Below, one piece after another: positions 8,773 to 17,471 of a stretch of 64,000 nucleotides of DNA. Where the stretch lies: contig JBOFCU010000324.1 of assembly GCA_051646285.1 (NCBI GenBank), forward strand, positions 1-64,000, read 5' to 3'. Under the pieces are notes generated by a model. That model was not told the DNA's origin and searched no databases. It saw only the letters and a list, made by a program, of their open reading frames with translations. The number at the start of each line of letters is the position of its first letter. Position 1 is the stretch's first letter. This stretch comes from Terrirubrum sp051646285. GTDB taxonomy: Bacteria > Pseudomonadota > Alphaproteobacteria > Rhizobiales > Beijerinckiaceae. Position numbers and translations under genes: made by a program.

Positions 8773-9468
8773 ATGAAACGTATTGTTGCAACTTTGCTCG
8801 CTGGCGCTGCGATGATCGGTGCCGCATCGGCCGCTGATCTTCCGTCGCGGAAGGTTGCTCCGGTGGCTTTCGTCCCGGCTTTCTCATGGACCGGGTTCTA
8901 TGTTGGTCTTCAGGGCGGTTATCAGTGGGGCCGGACAACCGGCACACTCGCTAACGCCGCTGGCCTCCTGCCGGATCCTGCCGCTTACAATCCGAATGGT
9001 ATGATGGTTGGTGCCCATGTTGGTTACAACTATCAGATCAATCAGATCGTTGTCGGTCTTGAGGGTGATCTGGAATGGAGCGACCTGTCCGGCCGCGGGA
9101 TTTCGGTGTCGCTGGCCCGCTATCACACCACGAATGTTGATTGGCAGGCATCGATCCGCGCCCGTCTCGGTATCGCCATTGACCGCGCGCTCATCTATGT
9201 CACCGGTGGTGTGGCGTTTGCTGACGTGAACCACACAATCGGCTTCACACCGGCTGTGCTTCCGTATCACTCCTATGGTTCGATGCGCACGGGCTGGACG
9301 GCAGGTGCTGGTCTTGAATACGCCTTCACCAACAATTGGACGGGCCGCGTTGAATATCGTTATGCCGACTATGGCAAAACGAGTGCGACATCTATTGCGA
9401 ACAACTCGAACGACCGCAGCCATCTGACGACACATGCTGTGCGCGTTGGCGTCAGCTACAAGTTCTGA
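8773..9468 (+). CDS. Outer-membrane beta-barrel protein (Omp25/Omp31-like)
   Basis: 231 residues. A signal peptide (MKRIVATLLAGAAMIGAASA) is followed by ADLPSRK and then the family entry FSWTGFYVGLQGGYQWG. Alternating strands run to the C-terminal phenylalanine (VGVSYKF), as expected for an eight-strand barrel inserted by the BAM machinery. Such proteins are abundant envelope components in Hyphomicrobiales. The ATG at 8773 follows AGAGGA; an upstream GTG (8734) would spoil the signal peptide. A strong terminator follows. Confidence 0.92.
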   Translation: MKRIVATLLAGAAMIGAASAADLPSRKVAPVAFVPAFSWTGFYVGLQGGYQWGRTTGTLANAAGLLPDPAAYNPNGMMVGAHVGYNYQINQIVVGLEGDLEWSDLSGRGISVSLARYHTTNVDWQASIRARLGIAIDRALIYVTGGVAFADVNHTIGFTPAVLPYHSYGSMRTGWTAGAGLEYAFTNNWTGRVEYRYADYGKTSATSIANNSNDRSHLTTHAVRVGVSYKF

Positions 9469-9490
9469 CCCCTCTCAGGGGGCAGAGAAA

Positions 9491-9516
9491 AACCCGGCGG
9501 AAACGCCGGGTTTTTT
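9491..9516. terminator. Rho-independent terminator between omp and parE (possibly bidirectional)
   Basis: A GC-rich hairpin: AACCCGGCG at 9491-9499 pairs with CGCCGGGTT at 9504-9512, followed by six T on the plus strand. A run of five A precedes it (9488-9492), so it could also stop minus-strand parE transcripts, which end at 9579. Confidence 0.85.
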
Positions 9517-9578
9517 GTTGTTCTGTTTTGCGATTATCGTTGAAGCGGCAAAGCTGCGGCAGCCGTGCGAGAACAGGT

Positions 9579-11744
9579 TTAAATATCCAGCAGATCGCCT
9601 TCGGCAAATGCAGCGCGTTCCTGGATAAAGGCAAAGCGGGCTTCCGGTTTGTTGCCCATCAACCGCTCAACCGTATCGCCGGTGTCGTTGCGGTCTTCCT
9701 GCAAGACAACGACCTTCAACAGCGTACGCTTCTTCGGGTCCATCGTCGTTTCCTTCAATTGCGCCGGCATCATCTCGCCAAGGCCCTTAAAGCGGCCGAT
9801 CTCCGGTTTTTTGCCCTTGAAAAGTGAGCCGAGCAATTCGTTGCGGTGCGCATCGTCGCGGGCATAGGCGGTCTTGCCGCCATGGCTGAGGCGGTAGAGC
9901 GGCGGCACTGCCATATACAAATGGCCCTGATCAATCAGTTTCGGCATCTGGCGCCAGAAGTATGTGATGAGCAGTGATGCGATATGCGCGCCGTCGACAT
10001 CGGCGTCGGTCATGATGATCACGCGCTCATAGCGCAAGTCATCACTGCGGAAATTCGATCCGGAGCCGCACCCCAGCGCCAGTTGCAGATCGCCGATCTG
10101 CTGGTTGGCCGTGACCTTGTCGCGCGTGGCGTTGGCGACATTGAGAATTTTGCCGCGCAGCGGCAGCACCGCCTGCGTGGCGCGGTCCCGCGCCTGTTTG
10201 GCCGAGCCACCGGCGGAATCGCCTTCCACAATAAACAATTCCGAATTGTCCTGGCCTGCGTTGGTGCAATCCGCCAGCTTGCCGGGGAGGCGGAGCTTTT
10301 TCACCGCGCTCTTGCGGGCCACTTCCTTTTCGGCGCGGCGGCGCAGCCGTTCGTCACTGCGCTCAATGGCGAAATCAAGCAGACGAACAGCCTGGGCTGG
10401 CGCGGCGGCAAGCCAGTGGTCAAAGGCATCACGCACGGCATTTTCAACAATGCGGCCTGCCTCAACCGTCGCCAGCTTGTCCTTGGTCTGGCCAACAAAT
10501 TCCGGCTCGCGGATAAAGACCGAGAGCATGGCGGCGCAGCAGACCATCACGTCATCGGTGGTGAGATTGGCAGCGCGTTTGCTCTGGCCAATGCGTTCGG
10601 CATGGTCTTTCAGGCCGCGCAGCAGGGCCACGCGCAGACCGGATTCATGGGTGCCGCCATCCGCCGTGGGAATGGTGTTGCAGTAGGACGAGACGAAACC
10701 GTCATCACCGGCCAGCCACGCCACGGCCCATTCGCAGGTGCCATGCCCGCCGCCGGGTTTGGAGACTTTGCCCGAGAACATATTGTCGGCAACGCAATCG
10801 CGCCCTTCAATATCCTTGGCCAGATAATCCTTCAGGCCGCCGGGAAATTTGAACATCGCCTCAGGCGGCAGTTCATAAGGCGCCACGACGCTGTCCGGCG
10901 CTTTCCAGCGAATTTCCACACCGCCAAACAAATAGGCCTTTGAGCGCGCCATCTTGAAAATGCGGCGCGGGTCGAAATGCGCCTTTTCGCCGAATATTTG
11001 CGGATCAGGCTTGAAGCGCACGCGCGTGCCGCGGCGGTTGTGCACATCGCCGAGATTTTTCAATTTGCCGAGGGGAATGCCGCGGGAAAAATCCTGCCGG
11101 TAGAGTTGCCGCCCACGCGCCACCTCGACTTCAAGTTTTTCAGACAGGGCGTTGACCACCGAAATGCCGACACCATGCAGGCCGCCGGATGTTTCATAAA
11201 CCTTCGAGTCGAATTTGCCGCCGGCATGCAGCGTGCACATGATCACTTCGAGCGCCGACTTGTCCTTGAATTTGGGATGGGGGTCGACGGGAATGCCGCG
11301 CCCGTTATCGGTGACAATCAGGTAGCCCTCGGCATCCATTTCCACCTCGATGAAGGTGGCATGCCCGGCCACCGCTTCGTCCATGGAATTGTCGATGACT
11401 TCGGCAAAGAGGTGATGCAGCGCCTTTTCGTCGGTGCCGCCAATATATATGCCGGGGCGGCGGCGCACGGGCTCCAGCCCTTCCAGCACCTCGATGGATG
11501 AAGCGGTGTAGCCAGCTTCGCCCGGCGTCATGCCTTCTGCATTGCCGCCGGATTTCTTCGTCGCCATATCTTTTCTTTCCTTTTCGGCCCGCAGTGCCGC
11601 CGTGCGGGCATCTTCCGCAGCCTTGCGGGCACGGACCAGATCATCGCGCATCTTGACGCTGGGCGGCGTGCCGGCATTGACCGTATCGGCAGGCCGCGTT
11701 GCCGTGCCAAACAGGTCAGGCGCTTTTTCAGGTTTGCGAGACAT
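9579..11744 (-). CDS. parE: DNA topoisomerase IV subunit B
   Basis: 721 residues from the ATG at 11744. ParE is the ATPase subunit that pairs with ParC to decatenate sister chromosomes. The GHKL ATPase motifs EVIDNSMDEAVAG and VTDNGRGIPVDPH lie near residues 115-160, and the TOPRIM motifs EGDSAGGSA and DADVDGAHI near 460-560. The sequence QARDRATQAVLPLRGKI after EGDSAGG is the ParE form (GyrB has GRNRKNQ). About 75 extra N-terminal residues, rich in Lys/Arg/Ala, precede the ATPase domain, common in alphaproteobacterial ParE. GGACGGA precedes this start; an ATG 13 codons upstream is less likely. Confidence 0.94.
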   Translation of the reverse strand: MSRKPEKAPDLFGTATRPADTVNAGTPPSVKMRDDLVRARKAAEDARTAALRAEKERKDMATKKSGGNAEGMTPGEAGYTASSIEVLEGLEPVRRRPGIYIGGTDEKALHHLFAEVIDNSMDEAVAGHATFIEVEMDAEGYLIVTDNGRGIPVDPHPKFKDKSALEVIMCTLHAGGKFDSKVYETSGGLHGVGISVVNALSEKLEVEVARGRQLYRQDFSRGIPLGKLKNLGDVHNRRGTRVRFKPDPQIFGEKAHFDPRRIFKMARSKAYLFGGVEIRWKAPDSVVAPYELPPEAMFKFPGGLKDYLAKDIEGRDCVADNMFSGKVSKPGGGHGTCEWAVAWLAGDDGFVSSYCNTIPTADGGTHESGLRVALLRGLKDHAERIGQSKRAANLTTDDVMVCCAAMLSVFIREPEFVGQTKDKLATVEAGRIVENAVRDAFDHWLAAAPAQAVRLLDFAIERSDERLRRRAEKEVARKSAVKKLRLPGKLADCTNAGQDNSELFIVEGDSAGGSAKQARDRATQAVLPLRGKILNVANATRDKVTANQQIGDLQLALGCGSGSNFRSDDLRYERVIIMTDADVDGAHIASLLITYFWRQMPKLIDQGHLYMAVPPLYRLSHGGKTAYARDDAHRNELLGSLFKGKKPEIGRFKGLGEMMPAQLKETTMDPKKRTLLKVVVLQEDRNDTGDTVERLMGNKPEARFAFIQERAAFAEGDLLDI

Positions 11745-11862
11745 GCATATCCGTCCGTGATTCGGTTGGGCGGACTTTCGCATGGTGGGCGGCTAAACGG
11801 AATCGCCTCGCGTCCGTCAGGTGTTTTTCTTTTGCCATTTCTCAGGCAAGGCGGGCTGCCGG

Positions 11863-12198
11863 TCAGCCGCGCTGTTCGTCCGGCACCGCGCAGCGTGCCG
11901 CCTCATCAATGATGGAGCGGGCTTCGACCAGACGCTGCTGCGCCAGCACAGTGGCTTTGTCATTGGCGATGGGTTTGAGCATCGATGCTTCGCCGCGCAG
12001 GCAACCGGCCGCAAATGTCACGCCGGCAAGGCCAAGCAGAACGCCGCCGGCAAGAGAAAAATGAAGGGGCAGGCCCAGCACCTCGGTTTCAGCTGTTGCT
12101 GGCCCAAGGATAAAAGCGGTGCCGATCATTGCCGCTCCTAGCGCCGTGAAAGAAAGAATGCGCTTTTTGCCTGTGCTGCAAGCATTCTGTTCATTCAT
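11863..12198 (-). CDS. Small two-helix membrane protein, unknown function
   Basis: About 111 residues from the ATG at 12198, which has GGGAAACGG upstream. Two hydrophobic segments are visible (ILSFTALGAAMIGTAFILG and FSLAGGVLLGLAGVTFAAG), then a soluble C-terminal helix with ARSIIDEAARCAVPDEQ. A longer frame reaches 12324 but its extra residues look non-coding. I do not recognise a family. It lies upstream of parE on the same strand, about 118 bases away. Confidence 0.55.
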   Translation of the reverse strand: MNEQNACSTGKKRILSFTALGAAMIGTAFILGPATAETEVLGLPLHFSLAGGVLLGLAGVTFAAGCLRGEASMLKPIANDKATVLAQQRLVEARSIIDEAARCAVPDEQRG

Positions 12199-12413
12199 GA
12201 CCGTTTCCCTTTTTCCCATTCCCGCACGCCGTGCAGCCGCATCAATGTCCGTGACCAAACCGCAGCATTGGCATTGGCGTGACAAACATGTCAGCCCCAA
12301 GGCAAAAAATGCGCGCGATGCCAACTATTTCACTTCACAGGAAAAACCGTCAACAAATCGTCAACTGAATTGATTAATCGTACGTCATAGAGTTTTGGAT
12401 CGGGTTGGCAATC

Positions 12414-12626
12414 ATGGCGTCTTCGTTTCAACTGCAACTGCAAGCTGAACAATTGCAGCGCACGTCCGAGATGGCCGGACACGCTTTCGGCCATGGCGCT
12501 GATGGCGAGGGCGAGGGTGCGCAATCCTTGCCATCGGCCGGTGCGCAGCCGGTTGCCCACTGGCGATGGATGGCCGTGCTGGGGATAGCCGGTCTCGTCT
12601 TGCTCGCCATGGCTGCCTTGAGCTGA
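12414..12626 (+). CDS. Possible small tail-anchored membrane protein
   Basis: 70 residues from the ATG at 12414: a polar, Gln-rich start, then a single hydrophobic C-terminal segment WRWMAVLGIAGLVLLAMAAL ending two residues before the stop. This layout fits a tail-anchored membrane protein, but no clear ribosome-binding site precedes it and antisense frames are also open. It may not be a gene. Confidence 0.35.
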   Translation: MASSFQLQLQAEQLQRTSEMAGHAFGHGADGEGEGAQSLPSAGAQPVAHWRWMAVLGIAGLVLLAMAALS

Positions 12627-12773
12627 CGTCTTGCAATGATCCGCCTGGTGGATAACGCACCGGCAATTATGCCTGCGCTGTCTGTGGATATTCAGCCAGC
12701 GTTCATGCCGCCATCGTAACGTCATGCCCATGCCTGAGAAGAGCGCGTTCAGCGCTGGGCGAGGGGTTCGACC

Positions 12774-15101
12774 GTGGTTCAGTGGCTGTTGCGCCGTCCC
12801 TATCTGGCGGCTTCTCTGCTCTTTGTAGCGGCATGGGTTGCGATCGGCTGGCCCTGGCTGTCAGGCGCAGTCACAATTCCCTACGATGCGAAAGCCCATT
12901 TTCAGGCTCAGGTCGCTTTCCTCGCCAAGGCGATCCATGAAGGCCAGTCACCATTCTGGGTGCCAAATGTCTTTGCCGGATCGCCGCAAATTGCCGATCC
13001 GCAATCGCTGATTTTTTCACCGGCGCTGATTTTGGCACTGCTGACAGCCAATCCCAGCTTCTGGGCGGTTGATGTGCTTGTGCTGGTGATGCTTGGCGTG
13101 GGCGGCCTCGGTATCATCGGTTTTTTCCGTGACCGGGCATGGCATCCGGCAGGGGCTATTGTCGCAGCGCTTGGGTTTACATTTGGCGCGTCGGCCGCGT
13201 GGCGCATCCAGCATATTGGGCAAATCGAATCCTATGCGGCATTCGGGCTTGCGCTCTGGCTGCTGGCGCGTGCGCTCGAGCGCCGCAGCGCCATCTGGGG
13301 GGCGTGGGCCGGGGCGGCGGCTGGCCTGATGGTGGTTGGCCCCGATCAGGTCGCCTACCTCGCCTTGCTGGTGCTGGCCGGATATGTCGCCGATTATTGG
13401 CTCCGGCAGGAGCTGCGCGGGCCGGGGTTTAGAGCCAGCCTGCGCCCGCTGGCGGCTGGCGCTGCCGCTGGCATTGCGGTCGTTGCCTTGCCGCTTGTCA
13501 TGACCATGCTGTTTGCTGGTGAGACGCAGCGTGCCGACATCCCGTTTTCGGAAGCTGTGAAAGGGTCACTCCATCCGGCATCGCTGCTGACATTCGTGAT
13601 CGCTGATCTATTTGGTGCCGCCGATCCATCCGTGGATTACTGGGGGCCCTCCAGTGTTGCGTGGGACCCGGGTTCGCTGTCGCTCTCGCAGAATATGGGG
13701 CAGTTGTATCTGGGCGCACTTCCAGCGCTGGTGGTTCTGGCGTTTGGTCTGTTACGCGGCATCCTGGCCGGGCGCGATATCCGTTTTTTCTGCATCGCTG
13801 CGCTGGCCATGGTTGCCTATGCGCTTGGCCACTACACGCCGCTGTTTCATTATTTTTATGACTGGCTGCCGGGCGTCCATCTGTTTCGCCGGCCAGCGGA
13901 TGCAACTTTTCTGATCGGTGCGCTCGTCTCCATTCTCGGCGGCTATTGCGTGCATCGCTGGCTGGCCGACACCGATGAGCGGGTGCCATCGCGGGCGGGG
14001 GCATTTGATATTGCGCTGATCATCGGGCTGCTGGCACTCTCGCTCGTGCTGGCCACCTCGCATGGGCACTTCGGCGACGCGGTGAAGCCGGTCATCACAT
14101 CTTTCGGCTGGTTTGCGGTTGCTGCCGCCATTCTAATTTCAGCGCGCTCGCTGCGCCGGTCGGCGCCGCTGGTGCCGCTGGTGCTGGTGACGCTGATGAG
14201 TGCTGCCGATTTGCGCATGAACAATGGGCCGAATGAATCGACGGCGCTTGCGCACAAGCAATATGATGTGCTCGATCCGGCGACAAAAAATGAGACGATC
14301 CGTTTTTTGAAGGAAAAACTCGCGGGCAAGAAAAACTCGGATCGCCGCGACCGCGTGGAACTGGTTGGCCTTGGCTTTGAATGGCCCAATGTTGGCCTTG
14401 TGCACGGGTTTGATCACACGCTGGGCTATAACCCCTTGCGCATGGCCGATTTTGTTGATGCGACAGGCGCGCGCGACACCATTGCCGGGCCGGATCAGAA
14501 ACGGTTCTCGCGCCTGTTCCCGCGCTACCGCTGCAAAATGGCGGATATGCTGGGCCTGCGCTACATCGTCTCCAGCATCCCGATTGATCAGGTCGACAAG
14601 CAATATAAGCCCGGTGACCTGCGCTTCGTCACGCGCACGAAGGACGGCTTTATTTACGAAAATCCCAATGCGCTGCCGCGTGTGCTGTTCACCAGTGAAT
14701 TTCGTGTAGCCGATTTCGAGGAACTGCAAAAAACCGGGCAGTGGCCGGACTTTGATGCGCGCAAGACAGTGCTGCTCGATGCGGTGCCGGACGGGCCAAT
14801 TGCCAACAATCTTGATCCGGGCGGGCCTTCAACAGCCACGCTGACACGCTACGAAAATACCACGATTGAAATCGCCGTTGATGCCGGGCAGGCGGGGTTC
14901 GTCGTGCTCAACGATATGTATCACGACTGGTGGGAAGCGACGCTCGATGGCAAGCCTGTCGATATTCTGCGCGCCAATGTGCTGTTCCGCGCCGTGCAGG
15001 TGCCAGCCGGCAAGCATGTGCTGACATTCGAATTCAAGCCTCTGAATGGTGTTGTGGCGGATTTGAAGGAGCGGGTGCTGGGCGAGGAGGAAGAGGAGTG
15101 A
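12774..15101 (+). CDS. YfhO-type polytopic membrane protein (glycosyltransferase-like)
   Basis: 775 residues, GTG start with GAGGGG just upstream. Residues about 10-480 hold roughly a dozen membrane helices; residues about 490-775 are an extracytoplasmic domain ending with the YfhO-like pattern YHDWWEATLDGKPVDILRANVLFRAVQVPAGKH. YfhO-family proteins are GT-C-like membrane proteins linked to glycosylation of lipoteichoic acid or other surface polymers in Firmicutes; the acceptor in this Gram-negative lineage is unknown. It is not part of an obvious polysaccharide cluster here. Confidence 0.82.
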   Translation: MVQWLLRRPYLAASLLFVAAWVAIGWPWLSGAVTIPYDAKAHFQAQVAFLAKAIHEGQSPFWVPNVFAGSPQIADPQSLIFSPALILALLTANPSFWAVDVLVLVMLGVGGLGIIGFFRDRAWHPAGAIVAALGFTFGASAAWRIQHIGQIESYAAFGLALWLLARALERRSAIWGAWAGAAAGLMVVGPDQVAYLALLVLAGYVADYWLRQELRGPGFRASLRPLAAGAAAGIAVVALPLVMTMLFAGETQRADIPFSEAVKGSLHPASLLTFVIADLFGAADPSVDYWGPSSVAWDPGSLSLSQNMGQLYLGALPALVVLAFGLLRGILAGRDIRFFCIAALAMVAYALGHYTPLFHYFYDWLPGVHLFRRPADATFLIGALVSILGGYCVHRWLADTDERVPSRAGAFDIALIIGLLALSLVLATSHGHFGDAVKPVITSFGWFAVAAAILISARSLRRSAPLVPLVLVTLMSAADLRMNNGPNESTALAHKQYDVLDPATKNETIRFLKEKLAGKKNSDRRDRVELVGLGFEWPNVGLVHGFDHTLGYNPLRMADFVDATGARDTIAGPDQKRFSRLFPRYRCKMADMLGLRYIVSSIPIDQVDKQYKPGDLRFVTRTKDGFIYENPNALPRVLFTSEFRVADFEELQKTGQWPDFDARKTVLLDAVPDGPIANNLDPGGPSTATLTRYENTTIEIAVDAGQAGFVVLNDMYHDWWEATLDGKPVDILRANVLFRAVQVPAGKHVLTFEFKPLNGVVADLKERVLGEEEEE

Positions 15102-15150
15102 AGCATCTTTCTGGCCAGGATTGGCGCGGGCGTTTCGCACATGCTCAATC

Positions 15151-15274
15151 GTCATGCCCGTGCTTGTCACGGGCATCCACGTCTTAATTTGAGTATTGCA
15201 AGCAAGGCGTGGATGGCCGGAATTGAAGCGTCCGCAAAACATGAAGTGTTTTGCAGCGGAACTCCGGCCATGAC
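15151..15274. repeat. Intergenic palindromic repeat element (three nested hairpins)
   Basis: Flanked by GTCATG (15151-15156) and CATGAC (15269-15274). Inside are three hairpins: TGCCCGTG/CACGGGCA (15155-15175), ATCCACG.CTT/AAG.CGTGGAT (15176-15214) and GGCCGGA/TCCGGCC (15215-15269), the last enclosing GCAAAACA/TGTTTTGC. The GTCATGCCCG..CGGGCATCCACG pattern is the kind of element I know as dispersed in rhizobial intergenic regions. It sits between yfhO-like and glnA and encodes nothing apparent. Confidence 0.75.
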
Positions 15275-15291
15275 GGCTGGGAGAGTCGAAA

Positions 15292-15320
15292 AAAAGGCCG
15301 CCCTGAGGCGGCCTTTTCTT
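15292..15320. terminator. Rho-independent terminator between yfhO-like gene and glnA
   Basis: AAAAGGCCGCC (15292-15302), loop CTGA, then GGCGGCCTTTT (15307-15317) and further T. The A and T tracts on both sides make it usable from either strand, so it may end both the plus-strand yfhO-like transcript and minus-strand glnA. Confidence 0.8.
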
Positions 15321-15334
15321 TTCGCGGACCATCC

Positions 15335-15441
15335 GATTTTTGCGCGAAACCGGTTCCCACATTTCGGCGCGATGCGCTGATTGTTTGCGCATCGCCTTGA
15401 TCGAAAAACCGCTGCGCCCTTTTTCGGGCGATGCGATCAAG
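15335..15441. repeat. Second intergenic palindromic element next to glnA stop
   Basis: Contains the GCGAAACCGGTTCCCAC segment (about 15343-15359) that I associate with a dispersed rhizobial repeat, then GATGCGC/GCGCATC (15371-15377 and 15387-15393) and CTTGATCG/CGATCAAG (15396-15403 and 15434-15441). The last arm overlaps the glnA stop codon. It differs in sequence from the neighbouring 15151-15274 element. Confidence 0.55.
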
Positions 15442-16846
15442 CCGAATAATACATCACATATTCGACCGGGTGCGGGGTGTGCTCGAAGCGGATGACTTCC
15501 TGCATTTTCAGCTCGATGTAAGCGTCGATGAAGTCGTCATTGAACACGCCGCCGGCTTTCAGGAAGCCGCGGTTCTTGTCGAGGGATTCCAGCGCTTCGC
15601 GCAAGCTGCCGCACACGGTCGGGATCTTTTTCAACTCCTTGGGCGGAAGATCGTAGAGATCCTTGTCCATGGCTGCACCCGGATCGATCTTGTTCACGAT
15701 GCCGTCCATGCCCGCCATCAGAAGGGCAGCGAAGCAAAGATACGGATTCGCGGTCGGATCAGGGAAACGCACTTCCACGCGCTTGGCCTTCGGGTTCGCC
15801 GTCCACGGAATACGGCAGGACGCCGACCGGTTACGCGCAGAATAGGCCAGCAGCACCGGCGCTTCAAAGCCTGGAACCAGACGCTTGTAGGAGTTGGTTG
15901 CCGGGTTGGTGAAGGCATTCACGGCCTTGGCGTTCTTGATCACGCCGCCGATGAAATACAGGCACTCCTGGCTCAGGTCGGCGTACTTGTTGCCGGCGAA
16001 CATGGGCTTGCCCTTGTTCCAGATCGAGAAGTGGCAGTGCATGCCCGACCCGTTGTCGCCATAGACCGGCTTCGGCATGAAGGTCGCGGTCTTGCCATAG
16101 CTCTGCGCGACATTGTGGATGCAGTATTTATAGATCTGCATCTGGTCGCCCATGCGGGTCAGCGTGTCATACTTCATGCCAAGCTCGTGCTGGGCGGAAG
16201 CGACTTCGTGATGGTGCTTTTCAACGGTGACGCCCATGGCCGCCATGGCGGCCAGCATTTCGCCGCGCATATCCTGCGAGGAATCCAGCGGCGGAACCGG
16301 GAAATAGCCGCCCTTGATCGGCACGCGGTGGCCAAGGTTGCCGCCTTCGTAATCGGTCATGCCGTTGATCGGCAGTTCCGCGTGGTCGAGCTTGAACGCG
16401 ACCTGATAGGTGTCAGCCGTGAACTTGGCGTCGTCGAAAATGAAGAACTCGGCTTCCGGGCCGACATAGATGGTGTCGCCCACGCCCGTGGACTTCACGT
16501 AGGCTTCCGCCTTCTTGGCAATGCCGCGCGGATCGCGTGAATAGGGTTCGCCCGTGCCCGGCTCAACAATGTCGCAGACCACAGACAGCGTGGAGGCGGC
16601 AAAGAACGGGTCCATCTGGGCTGAAGTCGGGTCCGGCATGAGGGTCATGTCGGATTCGTTGATGGCCTTCCAGCCAGCGATGGACGAGCCATCAAACATG
16701 ATGCCTTCGGCAAACATTTCTTCATCGACCATCGACACGTCGTAGGTCATGTGCTGCCACTTGCCGCGCGGGTCGGTGAAACGAAAATCGACGTACTTGA
16801 CGTCATTGTCCTTGATCGCCTTCAGGACATCCTTGGCGCTTTTCAT
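15437..16846 (-). CDS. glnA: Glutamine synthetase type I
   Basis: 469 residues, the normal GSI length. It makes glutamine from glutamate, ammonia and ATP. The N-terminal VKYVDFRFTDPRGKWQH, the FDGSSIAGWKAI loop, the NGSGMHCHFS and NRSASCRIP motifs and the adenylylation region DLYDLPPKE (Tyr) are all present, so GlnE-type adenylylation control is expected. It lies downstream of glnB on the same strand, 117 bases away, so PII and GS are probably coexpressed. No clear sigma-54 element was found upstream. Confidence 0.97.
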   Translation of the reverse strand: MKSAKDVLKAIKDNDVKYVDFRFTDPRGKWQHMTYDVSMVDEEMFAEGIMFDGSSIAGWKAINESDMTLMPDPTSAQMDPFFAASTLSVVCDIVEPGTGEPYSRDPRGIAKKAEAYVKSTGVGDTIYVGPEAEFFIFDDAKFTADTYQVAFKLDHAELPINGMTDYEGGNLGHRVPIKGGYFPVPPLDSSQDMRGEMLAAMAAMGVTVEKHHHEVASAQHELGMKYDTLTRMGDQMQIYKYCIHNVAQSYGKTATFMPKPVYGDNGSGMHCHFSIWNKGKPMFAGNKYADLSQECLYFIGGVIKNAKAVNAFTNPATNSYKRLVPGFEAPVLLAYSARNRSASCRIPWTANPKAKRVEVRFPDPTANPYLCFAALLMAGMDGIVNKIDPGAAMDKDLYDLPPKELKKIPTVCGSLREALESLDKNRGFLKAGGVFNDDFIDAYIELKMQEVIRFEHTPHPVEYVMYYSA

Positions 16847-16963
16847 CAGTCTGGTCCCTGGTCAGAAAAACGGTGTTTGAAACCGCGAGGTGGAAGTGGT
16901 GGGGTCATCATTTGCAGCATCAGCCTGGTGCCGGAACCGGCGCCATTGTGCAGGGCTAATGCC

Positions 16964-17302
16964 TCAAACAGCGTCGTTGCCGGTTTCACCGGTGCGGATG
17001 CGGATGGCCTCGTCGATCTGCGATACAAAAATCTTGCCATCGCCGATGCGGCCGGTTTGCGCAGCTGTGCGGATAGCTTCGATGGCTTTTTCGGCCATGG
17101 CATCCGCCAGAACAATTTCGAGTTTCACCTTCGGCAAAAAGTCGACCACATATTCGGCGCCGCGATACAGCTCCGTGTGGCCTTTCTGGCGGCCGAACCC
17201 TTTGGCTTCGATGACAGTTATGCCCTGCAATCCAATGTCCTGCAGCGCTTCCTTCACCTCATCGAGCTTGAAGGGTTTGATGATCGCTTCGATCTTCTTC
17301 AT
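16964..17302 (-). CDS. glnB: PII signal protein GlnB
   Basis: 112 residues, the standard PII length. It senses 2-oxoglutarate, ATP/ADP and glutamine (through uridylylation) and controls NtrB and GlnE. The uridylylated Tyr51 lies in the T-loop (GHTELYRGAEYVV), and the C-terminal GDGKIFVSQIDEAIRIRTGE signature is intact. Linkage to glnA favours GlnB over GlnK (no amtB next to it). It starts 169 bases from the divergent nnr gene. The NtrB/NtrC partners are in this same window near 51-54 kb. Confidence 0.96.
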   Translation of the reverse strand: MKKIEAIIKPFKLDEVKEALQDIGLQGITVIEAKGFGRQKGHTELYRGAEYVVDFLPKVKLEIVLADAMAEKAIEAIRTAAQTGRIGDGKIFVSQIDEAIRIRTGETGNDAV

Positions 17303-17471
17303 GCTCCGCTCCCGATGCGCTCCAGCCCTATGCTAAAGGCATCGGGCTTGGCGCGCATGTCTGATAGCATCCCTTTCGCGGCGCACCAATCGGCATCCGC
17401 GTCTCAGCAGTCCGGAAAATGAGCAAACCCACACAAGAGTCTGCCGCTTTTTTGTGCAGATAGGTGAATAA

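Noticed and set aside
15431..16540. 369-codon open frame opposite glnA
   Set aside because: Glutamine synthetase is unmistakable on the minus strand; the antisense frame is open from G+C-rich codon bias and shows no known domain.
16847..17471. Sigma-54 (-24/-12) promoter before glnA or glnB
   Set aside because: I looked for GG-N10-GC on the coding strand; CGGCACC-like sequence near 16935-16945 has the wrong spacing.
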